A stretch of 64,000 bases of DNA from Mytilisepta virgata (lineage: Eukaryota; Mollusca; Bivalvia; Mytilida; Mytilidae): assembly GCA_028015205.1 (NCBI GenBank), contig CM051514.1, positions 42,672,150 through 42,736,149 on the forward strand, read 5' to 3'. This document shows positions 11,421 to 23,960 of the stretch, piece by piece. The stretch's first letter is position 1; every line of letters begins with the position of its first letter. The notes under the pieces are model-generated. The model made no database searches. It was not told the DNA's origin and worked only from the letters and a program-made list of their open reading frames with translations. Both the position numbers and the translations under genes were made by a program.

Positions 11421-12700
11421 TTATATAGTGATCTTTAATCTTCGAAATTATTTCCTGACGTTTTACTACTTTGTTTTTTTTATGATTCTTTCTTCCTCTA
11501 CTCTAGAAACGTACATAAAGCATTTTAAAACATAATTGCATACTTCGAGGGTAAAATTTAAGGTCAAATATACAATAAAGAACCTGTTTTTAAATGTTTC
11601 TGTTTTATTTCTGTTTTTACCTTGTCGTGTTTCTTGAAGAAAATGCCAGAAAATATCATTTATAGAGTTCCCAGTTTTTTAATCATTCCATTTTACTGGA
11701 CATCGGGGATTTGATTTTAAAAGTATGTTTGGACGTAAATGACTGGATATGTGTCAATTTTTGTACTTGTCACCCTAAGGTCATACCTGTGCGAAATTAC
11801 AGTTAACAAAGGTAGGACGAATTCAGAATTGTATGTTTTGAAGACTGTAAAAGTCTCTGTGTGTATAATTTCATATTAACTTATATATAGCTACACTAAT
11901 ATTCATAATTTCATAGTTTCACCTTTTCATGTTACTTATCATTTTAAAATTTAGAAACAGTTTTTAAGATAGAATATTCCGTTTTCCCTTTTAATAACGT
12001 CCTGTGATATCAAGTATCAAACACGTCAAAGGTCCCATGGCCTACATATTACTAAAACTTCAAAAATGTAGATAGACCAAACAATTGCACAAATCTTGCA
12101 TAACAAATGGGTACAAAAAAAAATATAGTTAGTACTACACACTAGATATAAATGATACATCACAGTAATTTATGTATATTTTTCATACATGAATGAAACC
12201 GATCTAAAATGACCTTTTTCGGTAGAATGAGAGATGAGCTTGAAATATTCTAAGACCTAAGTATATATTGGATTTTTATACGGTACCAATGAACGTAGCA
12301 ATGTAAATCAGTGACGGTTAGATCTGTTAATTCCGTTGACCCATTAAACACTACCATATGAATTTAACATTGGAAATCGATACAAGTATTTCCAAGTCTT
12401 ACTATGTTTTGATGGATAATGTAATTTGTCTATATGATCATGTATATCGAGAATATCTCTGATTTTTCAATTAAAAGATATGAAACAGGAAAACTGCTGC
12501 ATTAAGGGCTAGTGCATATTTTATTTTATTTTATTTTTTTATTTTTATTTTTTTTTGGGGGGGGGGGGATATTATTAACTTTCTCTGCATGATCGAAGCT
12601 TCCTGATAAAGAAGAATTTGAACAAATGATCATAATGATATAGTTTCATTCGAAGTAAAATAAAACCCAATGTTTTAACAACAGATAAGACAATACAGTT
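11421..12700. other. Intergenic upstream of the NIT2-like gene, no gene seen
   Basis: This is AT-rich sequence with a T-rich block followed by a G run at about 12525-12568. No supported exon was found. Confidence 0.5.
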
Positions 12701-12725
12701 GTACACTGCTGGCAATACCAGCAGT

Positions 12726-12747
12726 GATTGGTTCCAATTGGAATTGG
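12726..12747. promoter_or_regulatory. Cluster of CCAAT/ATTGG motifs upstream of NIT2-like start
   Basis: Three overlapping ATTGG/CCAAT pentamers (gattgg, ccaattgg, aattgg) lie 77-98 bases before the start codon. They directly follow a short hairpin, 'ctgctggcaataccagcag'. CCAAT boxes often sit at such distances from transcription starts, but no transcript evidence is available, so this is inference. Confidence 0.3.
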
Positions 12748-12823
12748 TAAGGAAATCACATCAATTTATCTTCACGAGCACTGCTTCCTTACTCTGCTTT
12801 ACGAACAGATTGAATATTTCACC

Positions 12824-15800
12824 ATGGCACACCGTAAGTACTATATACTTTATAATACTTTTTTACATTAATTTATATATAATATAATTTTTTTTTTTAA
12901 TTTGCGGGTATTTCGACACCAGCCTAGCGACGGTATAGAAATTTGTAGTTTTATAGTAAAATCTAGTAGATTGAAAGATAACCTTTAGACATTAATAAAG
13001 GTTTATAGAATTAGAAATCTTGACATAGATATTAGAAATTCAAAAACCTCTTGAAAGCACGAATAACTCTTAATTAAGCCCAACTTGCAACAGAACATGA
13101 AGCTTCAATTCATCATTGCAGGTTTACGAATAGGATTGATACAGATGTTAGTTGGCAAATCGAAGGAAGTCAATATCCAAAGGGCAAAACAACTTGTGAA
13201 AGAAGCGTCAAACAACGGAGCTCAACTCGTGGCTTTGCCTGTAAAATAAATCAATTCAGCTTATCATATTATTTCAATTGACATTTAGAAATTGTTATTG
13301 TATCCTTTTGCTACAAATTATCTACTCTGCAAAAGTACAGAAGGACTGCACAGTTATACACACCTGCTTATCTCCCTTATGCATAACAATTATTTGTTTG
13401 TTTGTTTAGTTGGGGTTTTACGCCGTTTTCAGCACATTTGGCTATTTCGCGGCGGCTACCAGTTTATATTGGTGGAGGAAGCCGGAGTACCCGGAGAAAA
13501 CCACCGACCTTCGGTAGGAAAATTTGCAATCCTTGTCAATTGAGATTGGAGTCGAACACACCCCGCCACCGGAACGTTTAATATTCTCATTATTCTGTTT
13601 TATTTAAAGAATTCCAAGAATGTGATTAGCTGTAATATTATTTCATTAGTTTGTTTATATAATTCTAGTTAATTACATACGAGTATAGCTGCAAAATCCC
13701 TTCTGACTGACTAATTTTAAATCCCTTTCATAGCCAAAATTAGTTTGGAACATTTTTTTTTCATCAATAATTGTATGTGTCTAATAGGGCGACTCAAACG
13801 GGAATTATTTCATGGAATTACATTCCCCAAATTTTGGGATGGTCATCATTTTGCCAAACTTCAACCACAACCATTTTTATGAATAAGACAGATAAGTGGG
13901 CGTATTATTGATTAACCTTAATTAACCTCCATTTTAGTTAGATAGTTAGATATCTCTGAATGTAAACGATATGTTCTTAAATCTATATAAACCCTGCATT
14001 TTTAGTTATTTTCATTTTTTTCAGCATGGGGAGGGGAGGCCTCAGAATTAAGTTATATCATACATTTGTAGATGACACGTTTTTAATCTGACACCAGGCA
14101 AAACTTAATCCATACTCTTTTGGAAGCTCAAGGAAATATTTGCATGGGAGTTTTGCACTTTCATTTGCGCCAAAAAAAATAGTTTCATTTGCGCCATTAA
14201 AATATATTTCATTTGCGTCATTTTACAGGTAAACTATTAGGGCTGTACAGGTAACTTTTAATGATACAATAACAACAAATACCCCTCCCGTCTGCCTTAC
14301 ATTGTATGCCCCCTGCTCACCACGGGGAGGGGGAAGTAGGATTTAGAGCAGGATAATAGAATATAGAATGGAAACGGGGAATGTGTCAAAGAGACAACAA
14401 CCCGACCAAAGAGCAGAAAACAGCTCAAGGCTACCAATGGGTCTTCAACTCAGCGAGAAAATCTCACACCGGAGGCGGGTTCAGCTGGCCCCTAAACAAT
14501 AATGTGTAGTAGTTCAGCAAAATGGACGGCACACTAAACTCCGAAACATGAAAATGAATCAAAATTAAAAAAAAACACACAAGACTAACAAAGGCTAGAG
14601 GCTCCTGACTTGGGACAGGCGCAAAAATGCGGCGGGATTAAACAACCCTCCCCTACACTTCTAGCCAATGTGGAATAAACAAACACACAGCGATACACAC
14701 AGTAAAACTCAGTTCAAAAGATGTCCGAGTCCGATGTTAAAAAAGGTAACAGAAGAAACTATGGAAAATGACAATGATCAATATATATTAACAAGGGACT
14801 ACTAGCAGTTATTGACATACCAGCTCCAGACTCCAATTAAACTGATCGAAAGATTATGTCTAAATTATATAGAAAATCAGCCACAATCCCTCCCGCGTTA
14901 GAGGTTTAGTATCATGCCATCATAAATTATACGAAAAGAACATAACCCGTATCACGCCAACAACTGGTTTTAGAATAAATGTGTTTATTTCCGATGCAAA
15001 GAAGTTCTTTTAATAAGTTTATAATAAAACTATTTACAGTCATAGATAAAAGCAATAAAACTCCTAGGGCAACGTCATTTTTGGAACATCTATTACAAGT
15101 CTATTACAGCAGAGTATTTGTAAGCAATACTCCTTATGTACTCCGATCGTATGTTTACAGCTCTGTGGTACATCTGGGACTTCTTAATGACAAAGTCCAT
15201 CTTTTCATGTTCACGTTTCTCTTTTAAAACAGATGCGGACATACTTAGAGATCTAATTTTCACGCAGGTTGTTGTTTGAATCTTCGTAATAGCACCCATA
15301 AAAACGTAGATGTTCGGATGGTGGGAATAAAAATGTTTGTTATAATGTGCATATATCTATCTGGTCATATTAAAATGGCGCAAATGAAATATTTATTTTT
15401 CGGGGCAAATGAAACTTTAATTTTGTTTACAAAGTGGCGCAAATGCTATATACCCATTTGCATAGCCTTTAGAAAGCGGCAAGCTACGCCAACATGGCCA
15501 ACGGAAATTGCATATGTAGTAACAGCCAGAGGCTTGAATCTTGCAATCTTGCATGACCAGAATGCACTAAAGAGGCCAACAGCGGCTAACGATTTTCTTC
15601 CAGTTATAAAAATGTGATGTTAGAATGTTACTCTTAAATATCTTGATATCAAACCTTATATTCGAAAGCTTTATAAAAACTTATTTTACCTCGCGGGAAA
15701 GATAGACAACAAAACAGAGTGTGTATACATATGTTTCAAGAATATGACAATTAAGATCCTGTGGATTTCTTACAAATTTCTCATGAAATCACCACGTAAA

Positions 15801-18800
15801 ATAACATACATCGTAAGCATTGCTTTCTCGTCATGCAGTGGTACCCGAGGCAGAAGTTGGAAATATATGGGTCATTTTCAAAAAATGTGCATTTTTAAGA
15901 TTGCAAAATTGAGAATAAACAATTTGCTTGAATGATCATATTTATTAAACTTGCAAAATATATGACACTTCTTGAACAAAATACTCAAATATGCAATCTT
16001 AATGACATAACAGAAAAATATTATTGACACATTTTCGACTGATGGTGCAAAATTTTGTCTATCCTGTTACCACATTTGTGAGAATTTTTTTACTATCAAC
16101 TGGAAAAATATGAAAAACATATTGTTTGTTTCTCAAAGATGCGTTAGTGGTGCTTCAGAAAACAATAACAGAATACTTGATTTCTTTACATTAACGGGAT
16201 AAAAATATCACTTAATATTGCGTCCTGAAAAAACTATCTAAAAATAAATTTTCAAATGCTACAATCAACGCAAAACCAACTGAAGCACTTCCTTATATTC
16301 GGCTTATATTGGACTTTTGAATCAACCCAACAATTAGTTCTTTGATTACATATAATTTTAGTAAAACGCTATTTTCTATGGTAACAGGAACGGACATCGA
16401 AGGTTTACATGTACATATTTGTCTATCATGTTACCAAGTTGTGGTAACAGGACAGACAGTGACAGGATAGACAAAATTATATGTTTACTGATTCTATTGC
16501 AAACACTCCCTTGCATAGGTGTTTGTTTTTTCTTAAAGATATGTGGAATATCAAATGTTTCATTTCATTTTCGAGTATTTCATAAGGTCTAAAGATACAT
16601 AATTGTTTATTCTTATACTTAATCTGTCTATCCTGTTACTTTATTCAAGGTAACAGGATAGACAGTAACAGGATGGACAAAATTATATGTTCATTGATTA
16701 TATTTCAAAATAACAGCCCCCCTTACATCGGTGTATGGATTTTTCAGTTAGCGTTCTTTGTTTCCAAACAGTTAGTGACCCTTCTGAGAACGTATGGGTG
16801 TAGTAATGTATAAGTTTGTTGGTAACATGATAGACATTTTAAAAGGGTACGCTATCAGTTTGACTTACTTTTCTGGTTATCACTTCGCTTCCATTTCTTC
16901 TAACGTTCTATTGTTTTGGTTGTAATTTGGAAAACTTGTGTACTTTTGATTTCATCATAGAAGATATTCGTATTTGCAGGCACAAATTATTGCTCTGCAA
17001 ATTTTGCACCGGTAACATGAAAGACATGCATTTCAGGGACGCCAGCATAATTTACTTTTTTATGAGCATATATATAAATATCTTCAAGACTTTACTTTCT
17101 TGTTAAAATTCAATTATATGCTATTCAAAAAAATAATTTTGCCGATTTGAAAACATACCAAAAATCATTGAAAAATAATGTGCAAACATGGTTCTCTCAG
17201 TCCGGACACTCGCAAATTGCTCAATATTGAGATTCAAAATCAATTTATTTTGGATTTGCAAGGAGAAAATCGTTCTCATTCTAAATGTGCCGATTTGAAA
17301 AAATTGCAAACTTTTGGATAAGCAGAAAAAAATAATGCCATTGTGTCTAAATATTTTTTTAACATAGCTGGACAGGACTTTTTTGAAAATGACCCATATA
17401 TATATATACACAAGATAAGGCATATTTTTAAACCGAAAATAAATTCTAAATTAAGCCGGATAATTACTGTATGATGATTTGGTGTGTTGTTACACTAATT
17501 CATAAAATACAAATCTCATATATTTTTAACTATAGGAATATTTCACTTGTCAATGTGATCCAGAGTATATCACTGCTGTTAAAGAGCCTATCCCTGGGCC
17601 TACAACACACACAATGGCAGACTTAGCAAAGGAACTTTCTATACATCTACTAGCTGGTGAGTGAGAAAAATAAGGCTCAAACAATAAACTCTTAGTACTG
17701 TATCATTTAGAAAAAAAAGCCACTTCATGGCACCTTGCGATTGTCTTCAAGTCAGATATTTCTTCATATCAAGAATACGAGTTTTTTTAGTAAAGCTTAC
17801 TTAAGATCAAACTTCGATGTTCATTTCAAAAATTGCCTAATAACCCTTACGATTGACTAAACTGTTTTACACTCAACTTTTTTAAATATTCGGTACAATA
17901 TACATAGTTTAAAACCAAATCAAGAATTTATAACTGTAGTTTATATTAATTTTTTTTTGTTCGAATAACCACTAGTATACAAAACAATTTCTATCTTTAG
18001 GCACAATACCTGAACAAGCAAACAAAGAAGGAAAACTCTACAACTCCTGTAGTGCTTTGGGTCCAGATGGGAACCTCATTGTAACACATAAGAAGGTAGT
18101 ACATTATGTTTGTAATAATTACTTTTTAATTTTGCGAAGATGAGGCACTAAATGGTGTTGCACACGGAATGACCTAACTTCCTTTGTCGTAAAACTGCGT
18201 AAAACAATGTAATATGTGAATATATATTGGCAAAAACAACTGAAGCTAAAAAACAGTTGGGAAATTCCACGACTAAAATCTAGATACAAAGATAAATTCG
18301 CAAGAAGAGATACAAACCTGTGTAGGTTATGTAGTAGGTAATGCAGCTTGGTTCCATTGTAATCAAACGTTTTATTTTCTTACCAATATTGATTTACATA
18401 TATGAAGTACTGATGCATGAGGATTCTTTTCCCGCACTCTCCTCAATTTCTTTTATAATTCAACAAATTCTTACCATATTATTGATTAAATGGAGATTTT
18501 TTTTGCTTTTCTCACCTGTCATCTCTAATTTTCAGCTATATATAGCTACTATTAAGCCAATTCATAATATAATTTAAAAAAAATATTTTCAAAGTTTGGA
18601 TCATGATATTGGATTATTTCCTCTCTATATCTATTTTATAGTACTAAAATTGTGAGAAAATAGTCGTCACGTTTTCCACTGAAAACTGAATCGAACATAT
18701 GTAATTACGTATAATTATAAGTCTCCCAAAAGAAGTTGGAAACTGATTGGTTTTAATGCTTTTCTTATTCTTCTTCTTTTTTTAATTCTTATAGCCATAT

Positions 18801-21800
18801 ATATTATCACTCCTTATGGGAAGATGCATTCAATAATGTATACGGCGGGTCTCAAAGGGGCATTCCCGGCTCCTTAAAATAGCTTAATTTGTCTTTGTTA
18901 CTTTGAAACTTCTTAGGTCCCACCCTATAACCATATATATTTTTACTCCTTAGGGCAAGATGTATGTATTGATCATATATGAAGCGTCTTTGGGGATATG
19001 CCCCGCCCTCTCAAAATAGACTTGTCTTTGTGATTTTGAAACCTTCCAGTTTCCCACCCAATAACCATATAAATTCTTACTCCTTATCGGAAGATGCATT
19101 CATAGATGGATTTTTTTGGGTGGGTTGGGGGGGGGCACTGAAGACGTCCTTATACTTTTATATTCGTATTTCCCACTCGCTTGGCTAGAGGTAATAATTA
19201 ATAAAAAAAAAAACATAAAAACCAAGGACGTATATATATATGTTAGTTATACGTCCTTGATAAAAACTAATTCTCTATTTGTAAAACGACATGATTATAC
19301 ATTCAATACCAAATCTCCAATCCCCCCCCCCCCCCCAAAGCTACACTTCCTCTTAACTCCCTAAATACATGCATATTCAACAGATAAGTAGGCGTGTCAA
19401 AATGATTATAATGACAAGCCAATATAAACATATGAAACATGCTTAACTGATTTCATTAACCAGTATCAAAATGATAAATATAACAATACAGTGCCTTTTA
19501 ACTGGGACTATCATACTAAGTACTAGTATAATAGTCCCAGCTTTTAATGAACTTCGTTTGGGAGACTTAGTGTTGATTGGCATCTCAATACAACTGTTAT
19601 TTTTCGCCTTAGTTATTAAATTTTCGGCATGTTTTTTTACATCTTTTTCACAGATGCACATGTTTGATGTAGACCTTGGTCCTCACCTGCATATCACAGA
19701 ATCTGGTGTCAACCAACCTGGTTCTAAATTCTCAGTTTTCAACATTGGTAATTAAATTAACATAATTCCAATCATTTTGTTATCAAAACATCAAATGCCG
19801 TAATTTCATTGGCTAACAGCGACTTCCGGTAAGAAGTTTATAACTTGATAAATTCCTATCATATGACGTCGTGCGTATGAATACGTACGTACGCATGCGA
19901 TATAGTGCATGAGGAAAATGTTAATTTCAAATGGAAAACGTCATATTTCTGCATTACTTTAAAATTATAACTAATAAAGGTTATCTTTACGGATTTATCA
20001 ATGTGTAAACTAACAAACTTTGCGTAAATTGCTTGTAAATTGCAATTAAGAAATATTGTCATGTTATAAATAATTTCGGCATTTCTAAAAGAAATTTCGA
20101 AACACAACCATTGAACTTTTCGTTACTCCAGGGAAGTTTAAAATTGGTCTTGGTGTTTGCCTTGATATGAGATACCCTGAAATATCACGGATCTATACAC
20201 AGAGAGGTGAGTAAAAGACATATTTCGAACCACACAAAAATAGACATACAAGTTTATCGGAGTAAAATTCATGTTAGATTTTATATATATTAAAAAACAG
20301 TTTTTCATTGTTTGTGAACATATAATACTCTAGACTAAACCGAGATCTATCTTTTTGCAGAACATATAAATTCGGGGGGGGGGGGGGGGGGGATATCAAG
20401 TTTGGGTTTACTGTTGATTTTATTTCACAGAAACGGGAGAATCTAACCTATGGTTTACGTAATGAAAATTTTTTCAAAAAATTCCTTGATACAACTTTGT
20501 TTCATTGTATGTTGAAATATACATTTGGATTTCGATTTTTTTTGTGGTATTTACGGTCACCGTGATAAATTAAAATTGCAAGTCCTGATAGTATTAATTA
20601 ATAGTAAGACGATGACAGACGACAATGGTACAGAAAAAACTTACACACATATATTAACACGAGCTATAAATTTAATACACGTGAATTTATCTCAGGTTGC
20701 AATCTTCACATTTATATCGGTGCATTTGATGCCACAAAACTTGGCCCGGCTCACTGGGATGTCCAACAGAGAGCTAGAGCTATTGATAATCAGGTATATG
20801 TGGCTACAGTTGCTCCAGCGAGAGACACGACAGCACCATATTGGTCATGGGGACACAGTGGTGTTATCAGCCCGTGGTAAGTAATTAAGTTAATTAGCAT
20901 AGTGGGCATAAAACAAGTTATTCGAAAGAAAAAAAGCTTATAAAAAGAATTTTCGATCTGGATAGCCCCTTACTCTTAAATATTACATCAAAATCAGATG
21001 TTTGAACAATGAGTTTTCACTGAAGAGGGTTGGAAGGAAAATTTTCAAAATATATCAAGCTCAGAAATATGTCAATAAATTGTTGAATGTTCCTCAAGTT
21101 ATTTTGAGTACGAATTAATATTCCAGAAGTGGTAACATTTTGTATTTTTAGGGGAGAAATTATTTGTCAAGCAGGGTTTGATGAAGAAATTGTTTATGCA
21201 GACCTAGGTATGTAATTAAAGTTAATAGTTTTACATTGTAACCAGCTTCAATACTTTACTTAAAATTTCACATTTAATTTTTTCCCCATTTCACACATTG
21301 TACTTTTGTAGGTTATATGTTTATGAGGATTCAGCCTTGACCTATTATTTTATCATTTTATTTAATTTAATCGTATTTCGATTTGACTACGGCAAATTAG
21401 TAAATCAATGTATATAATTGTGATTATACTGACAAAAAGGGGCGCATTTGCCTGGCAATAAAACTTTTGTATCTTGTATCTTGAAATTTTCTCCTTAAAA
21501 CAGTATTTGTATTGAACCTTCTTGAATTATTTTATCAATTGTGATGAACTAATTATAACTTCACATTACTTCTTCGACGGACTCCCGAGCCCGGCACGGG
21601 TGAAAGATGAAACTAACGCACAATTTTATTTATCTGATACATATGTCAATATGGTCATCTGCTTGATATGCTGGACTTAGTAGTAATTGGACCTTCCAAT
21701 TTTTATCTGACGATATGGAAATAAAATAAAAACATCAGAAAACTAGTTCATTATTTTCAGATTAACCTTTAGAAAAAATCTGATGATAATCTGTTCACAA

Positions 21801-21935
21801 CATTTGTCCAAATCCAAGTCTACTACATTCTCAATTTCAGATACTGAAGAAATAGATGAAGTAAAAAGTCACATTGATGAAGCTAAACTGCGTAGAAGTG
21901 ATCTGTATGTAACAAAAGATTTGACTCAGGATTAA
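12824..21935 (+). CDS. NIT2: Nitrilase-superfamily amidase, NIT2-like (omega-amidase), nine exons
   Basis: Exons are 12824-12833, 13122-13240, 17536-17656, 18001-18095, 19654-19747, 20132-20206, 20696-20876, 21152-21207 and 21841-21935. All have GT-AG borders and compatible phases, giving 281 residues (human NIT2 has about 276). The start (caccATGg) is in a 10-base coding exon reading MAHR. The nitrilase triad is present: Glu44 (LPE), Lys115 (HKK before MHMFDVD) and Cys156 (GVCLDMR). Later blocks include [20 protein letters not shown] and [15 protein letters not shown]. Family knowledge: NIT2 hydrolyses alpha-ketoglutaramate and alpha-ketosuccinamate to the keto-acid plus ammonia, in cytosol or mitochondria. 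Differences from vertebrate NIT2 are [10 protein letters not shown] where ECFNSPYGAKY is usual, and YIGAFDATK for YPGAFNLT. A divergent paralogue is therefore possible. Intron 2 (~4.3 kb) holds several repeats. Confidence 0.93.
13394..13565 (-). mobile_element. tRNA-derived SINE, minus orientation
   Basis: Read on the minus strand, it has a box-B-like 'gtgttcgactcca', a conserved core 'gtactccggcttcctccacc', then 'gccgcgaaatagccaaatgt', 'ggcgtaaaaccccaactaaa' and an 'aacaaacaaacaaa' tail. A 5'-truncated copy of the same core and tail is at 57997-58087 on the plus strand. The structure fits a mollusc SINE with a tRNA-like head. It lies in intron 2 of the NIT2-like gene. Confidence 0.75.
14160..15446. 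mobile_element. Candidate element bounded by inverted 'tttcatttgcgcc' repeats
   Basis: On the left, 'tttcatttgcgcc' and close variants occur three times (14160-14220). On the right, 15370-15446 has the complementary 'ggcgcaaatgaaat', 'ggggcaaatgaaact' and 'ggcgcaaatgc'. The ~1.3-kb interval between them contains the Mytilus-type repeat at 14366-14660. It may be a composite of a carrier and a nested insert. The open frame at 15276-15617 overlaps its right end and is not supported as a gene. Confidence 0.5.
14366..14660 (+). repeat. Mytilus-type dispersed repeat ('gtgtcaaagagacaacaacc'), longest copy
   Basis: The copy runs from 'gaatggaaacggggaatgtg' through 'agctcaaggctaccaatggg', 'ggacggcacactaaactccg' and 'cttgggacaggcgcaaaaat'. 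Shorter copies are at 48012-48160 (middle and 3' part) and 62741-62890 (5' part). From memory this repeat is frequent in Mytilus sequences; that recollection is the main basis for the genus suggestion. Confidence 0.8.
15863..17401. mobile_element. 1.54-kb DNA element with 23-bp perfect terminal inverted repeats
   Basis: The left end 15863-15885 starts atatatgggtcattttc and continues with six A. The right end 17379-17401 is its exact reverse complement. Inside are about ten copies of a GGTAACAnGATAGACA-like motif, including two hairpins at 16421-16457 and 16624-16665. Flanks are AT-rich (TATA-like), so any target-site duplication is ambiguous. I see no transposase frame. It sits in intron 2 of the NIT2-like gene. 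Confidence 0.8.
18793..19135 (+). repeat. ~135-bp tandem repeat, about 2.5 copies
   Basis: The motif 'ccatatatatt(a/t)t(c/t)actcctta' followed by 'gcaagatg(c/t)at' or a close variant starts near 18795, 18931 and 19065. The intervening 'ttgtctttgt(t/g)a' and 'gaaacttc' blocks are also repeated. It lies in intron 4 of the NIT2-like gene. Confidence 0.75.
19502..19540. other. Short hairpin in NIT2-like intron 4
   Basis: Two 17-base arms, 19502-19518 and 19524-19540, pair with one mismatch around a 5-base loop (agtac). The arms read ctgggactatcatacta and tagtataatagtcccag. It lies about 110 bases before the exon starting at 19654. Both strands therefore stay open here by symmetry rather than coding. 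The role is unknown. Confidence 0.6.
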
Positions 21936-21977
21936 TAGAAAATAGGAACAGTTAGGTGAAATGGATAATACTACCTG

Positions 21978-21978
<1 letters not shown>

Positions 21979-22017
<39 letters not shown>
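21979..22017 (+). repeat. Poly(A) run of about 39 bases
   Basis: An uninterrupted A tract lies 44 bases after the stop codon of the NIT2-like gene. It may be a genomic homopolymer in the 3' untranslated region or the tail of an old retroposed copy. Confidence 0.8.
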
Positions 22018-22018
<1 letters not shown>

Positions 22019-23690
22019 ATTTTTAATCATCAAATGTATCTCTGGGTGTTAAGTATTGAGCATGTTTGTCTAAACGACTTTAATTTTTGAAAACTATGGA
22101 AACCTTAGCACAAAGAATGCTCTCCTAGTAGTAATAATATATATCTAATTTGTGGTAATGACGCTGTATATTCAGGGAAAGTCCGGCATATTGTTTTATG
22201 TGTTGTATTTGAGGTGGAATGTATTGTTATTTCTACGTTAAGTTTTGACAAAGATCAACGTTCATATGATAAAATTTTTCTAACACAAAATGCTTGGGGT
22301 GTTGCTCATTTTTTTTCTTCACCAATCAATTCGTCCTTATGTGATGGAATTACAACACACGGCATACATATTTTGTATACGTAGCATACCCAATTTTTCA
22401 CTGGCAACTTTATATTCTGTAGTTCCACTTCTCAACTTTCAGATGCATTGGTTTGTGCTTTTTGCATGTATTTCCAATATTGATAACATTCAGTTCAATG
22501 GACATTTCTTCATTAACACACATAAGTCTTCAACTCCTGACCTATAACATTGCGATTTATAACCAAAATTTAAATTATCAGGTAGCAAAAAAAACCTTCA
22601 AGACTGAGAACAATATAAGTGAAAGAATGAACCGTGTATGAATTTCCAGAATCTCTGTAGTATGGTATCAAGCAAATTAAATTAAATTTTAAAGACACAT
22701 CCTTCGAACAATATCCTCAGCTATCAACAGTGATCTATCAAGAATTCTTCACATGGGAGAAGAACACAAAAATGACTGATAACATCCTGAGATCTTCAAG
22801 TGTCATTCGGCATTGAAGCCACAACCTCTAACAGAAGACAACCATTAAATGATGTCAAAACTTCAACAAAAGAAACCACAAATCCAAAATACAATGCTCA
22901 TTACTATAAAACAAATAATAATATGTAGGCAAAAGATGGCCACAGAAAACATTGGGTTTTAGATTTTTTATTATAATACAGCTGGAACAATGCTACAACC
23001 TCTTCCCCATTTCTACAACCCTTTTTAATTCTACATTTAACAATATAATTTTAAAATCATTCTCAAACATGTTTACATTTGAATATTTCACACATTTTCT
23101 TTCTGTGAACATCTAAAACACAAATCAACTCCTTTTTTTTAAAACAAAAATTACCCTTCAGGACATGGAAAAGTAATTTCTAGAATTTCTTCTCAACTGT
23201 TTTTACAAGAATTTAGATCAGAACCCAGGTAGTATTTTCTATGACCCTCTACAATTTACAAAAAAACATATGCAACAATTTCCACTGTTTTAAACGAGGT
23301 ATTCTAAAAGTCACAGTCTGGCAGAGGGAAATTGGATCTTTTCTGTCAATTACTAAGTACCTGTAATACTCTTTTAATGAGCAGCGACCTTATTCTCTTT
23401 ATTTACACCACAATGTTTTTAAAATACAACTGTAAAACATGTTCCATTTTAATGGATTTAAGCATAATAACTAATAAACTACATAAAAGTTTACATTAAA
23501 TAAAAGCTCTATACAAAATTTAAAGCTATTAGTGTAAAAATATACTGGCACATATGTAGCATTTTAACTATCAGAATTTCTAAAGAGTTTTGAATCATGA
23601 AAGTGAAAAATCTACTATTTCAATATCAAATGTTACTGGCATTAAGACCGGTTTAACACTGTAAACTTGAATTTTTAATAAGATTTCACA
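22018..23690. other. Intergenic, convergent gene ends; no gene seen
   Basis: This is AT-rich sequence between the 3' ends of the NIT2-like gene (plus) and the dehydrogenase (minus). The small open frames at 22290-22641 have no splice or family support. Confidence 0.5.
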
Positions 23691-23694
23691 TAAA

Positions 23695-23960
23695 TGGTTT
23701 TTATCAAAATTGCATCAAAAGGGTTAAACTAAGTTCGGCTCTCTTGGATGACAGGCGGGGTCATCGGATACAATTCTGGAAGAGGACAACCTAAGGACCA
23801 TTGCTGCCAAATTTTGTTCCAATTGGCCAAGTGTTTTCAGACAAGAAGATCTTTAAGTAAATTTCCCATAGGGTTCTATGTTAAAACTAAATTCGGCTCT
23901 GGCGGCCACCTTGGATGGGATACAATTCCGAAAGAGGACCACCTACAGACTATTTTACTT
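23695..23960 (-). repeat. 'agctcacctggcc' family, internal fragment
   Basis: Reverse-oriented internal modules are present, with two copies of 'ttaaac/aactaa(g/a)ttcggctct' and 'ggaccattgctgccaaattt' separated by ~145 bp. Both ends are missing. Confidence 0.8.

Noticed and set aside
15276..15617. 113-codon open frame in NIT2-like intron 2
   Set aside because: It overlaps the inverted 'ggcgcaaatg' end of a repeat element and has no recognisable domain or splice support.
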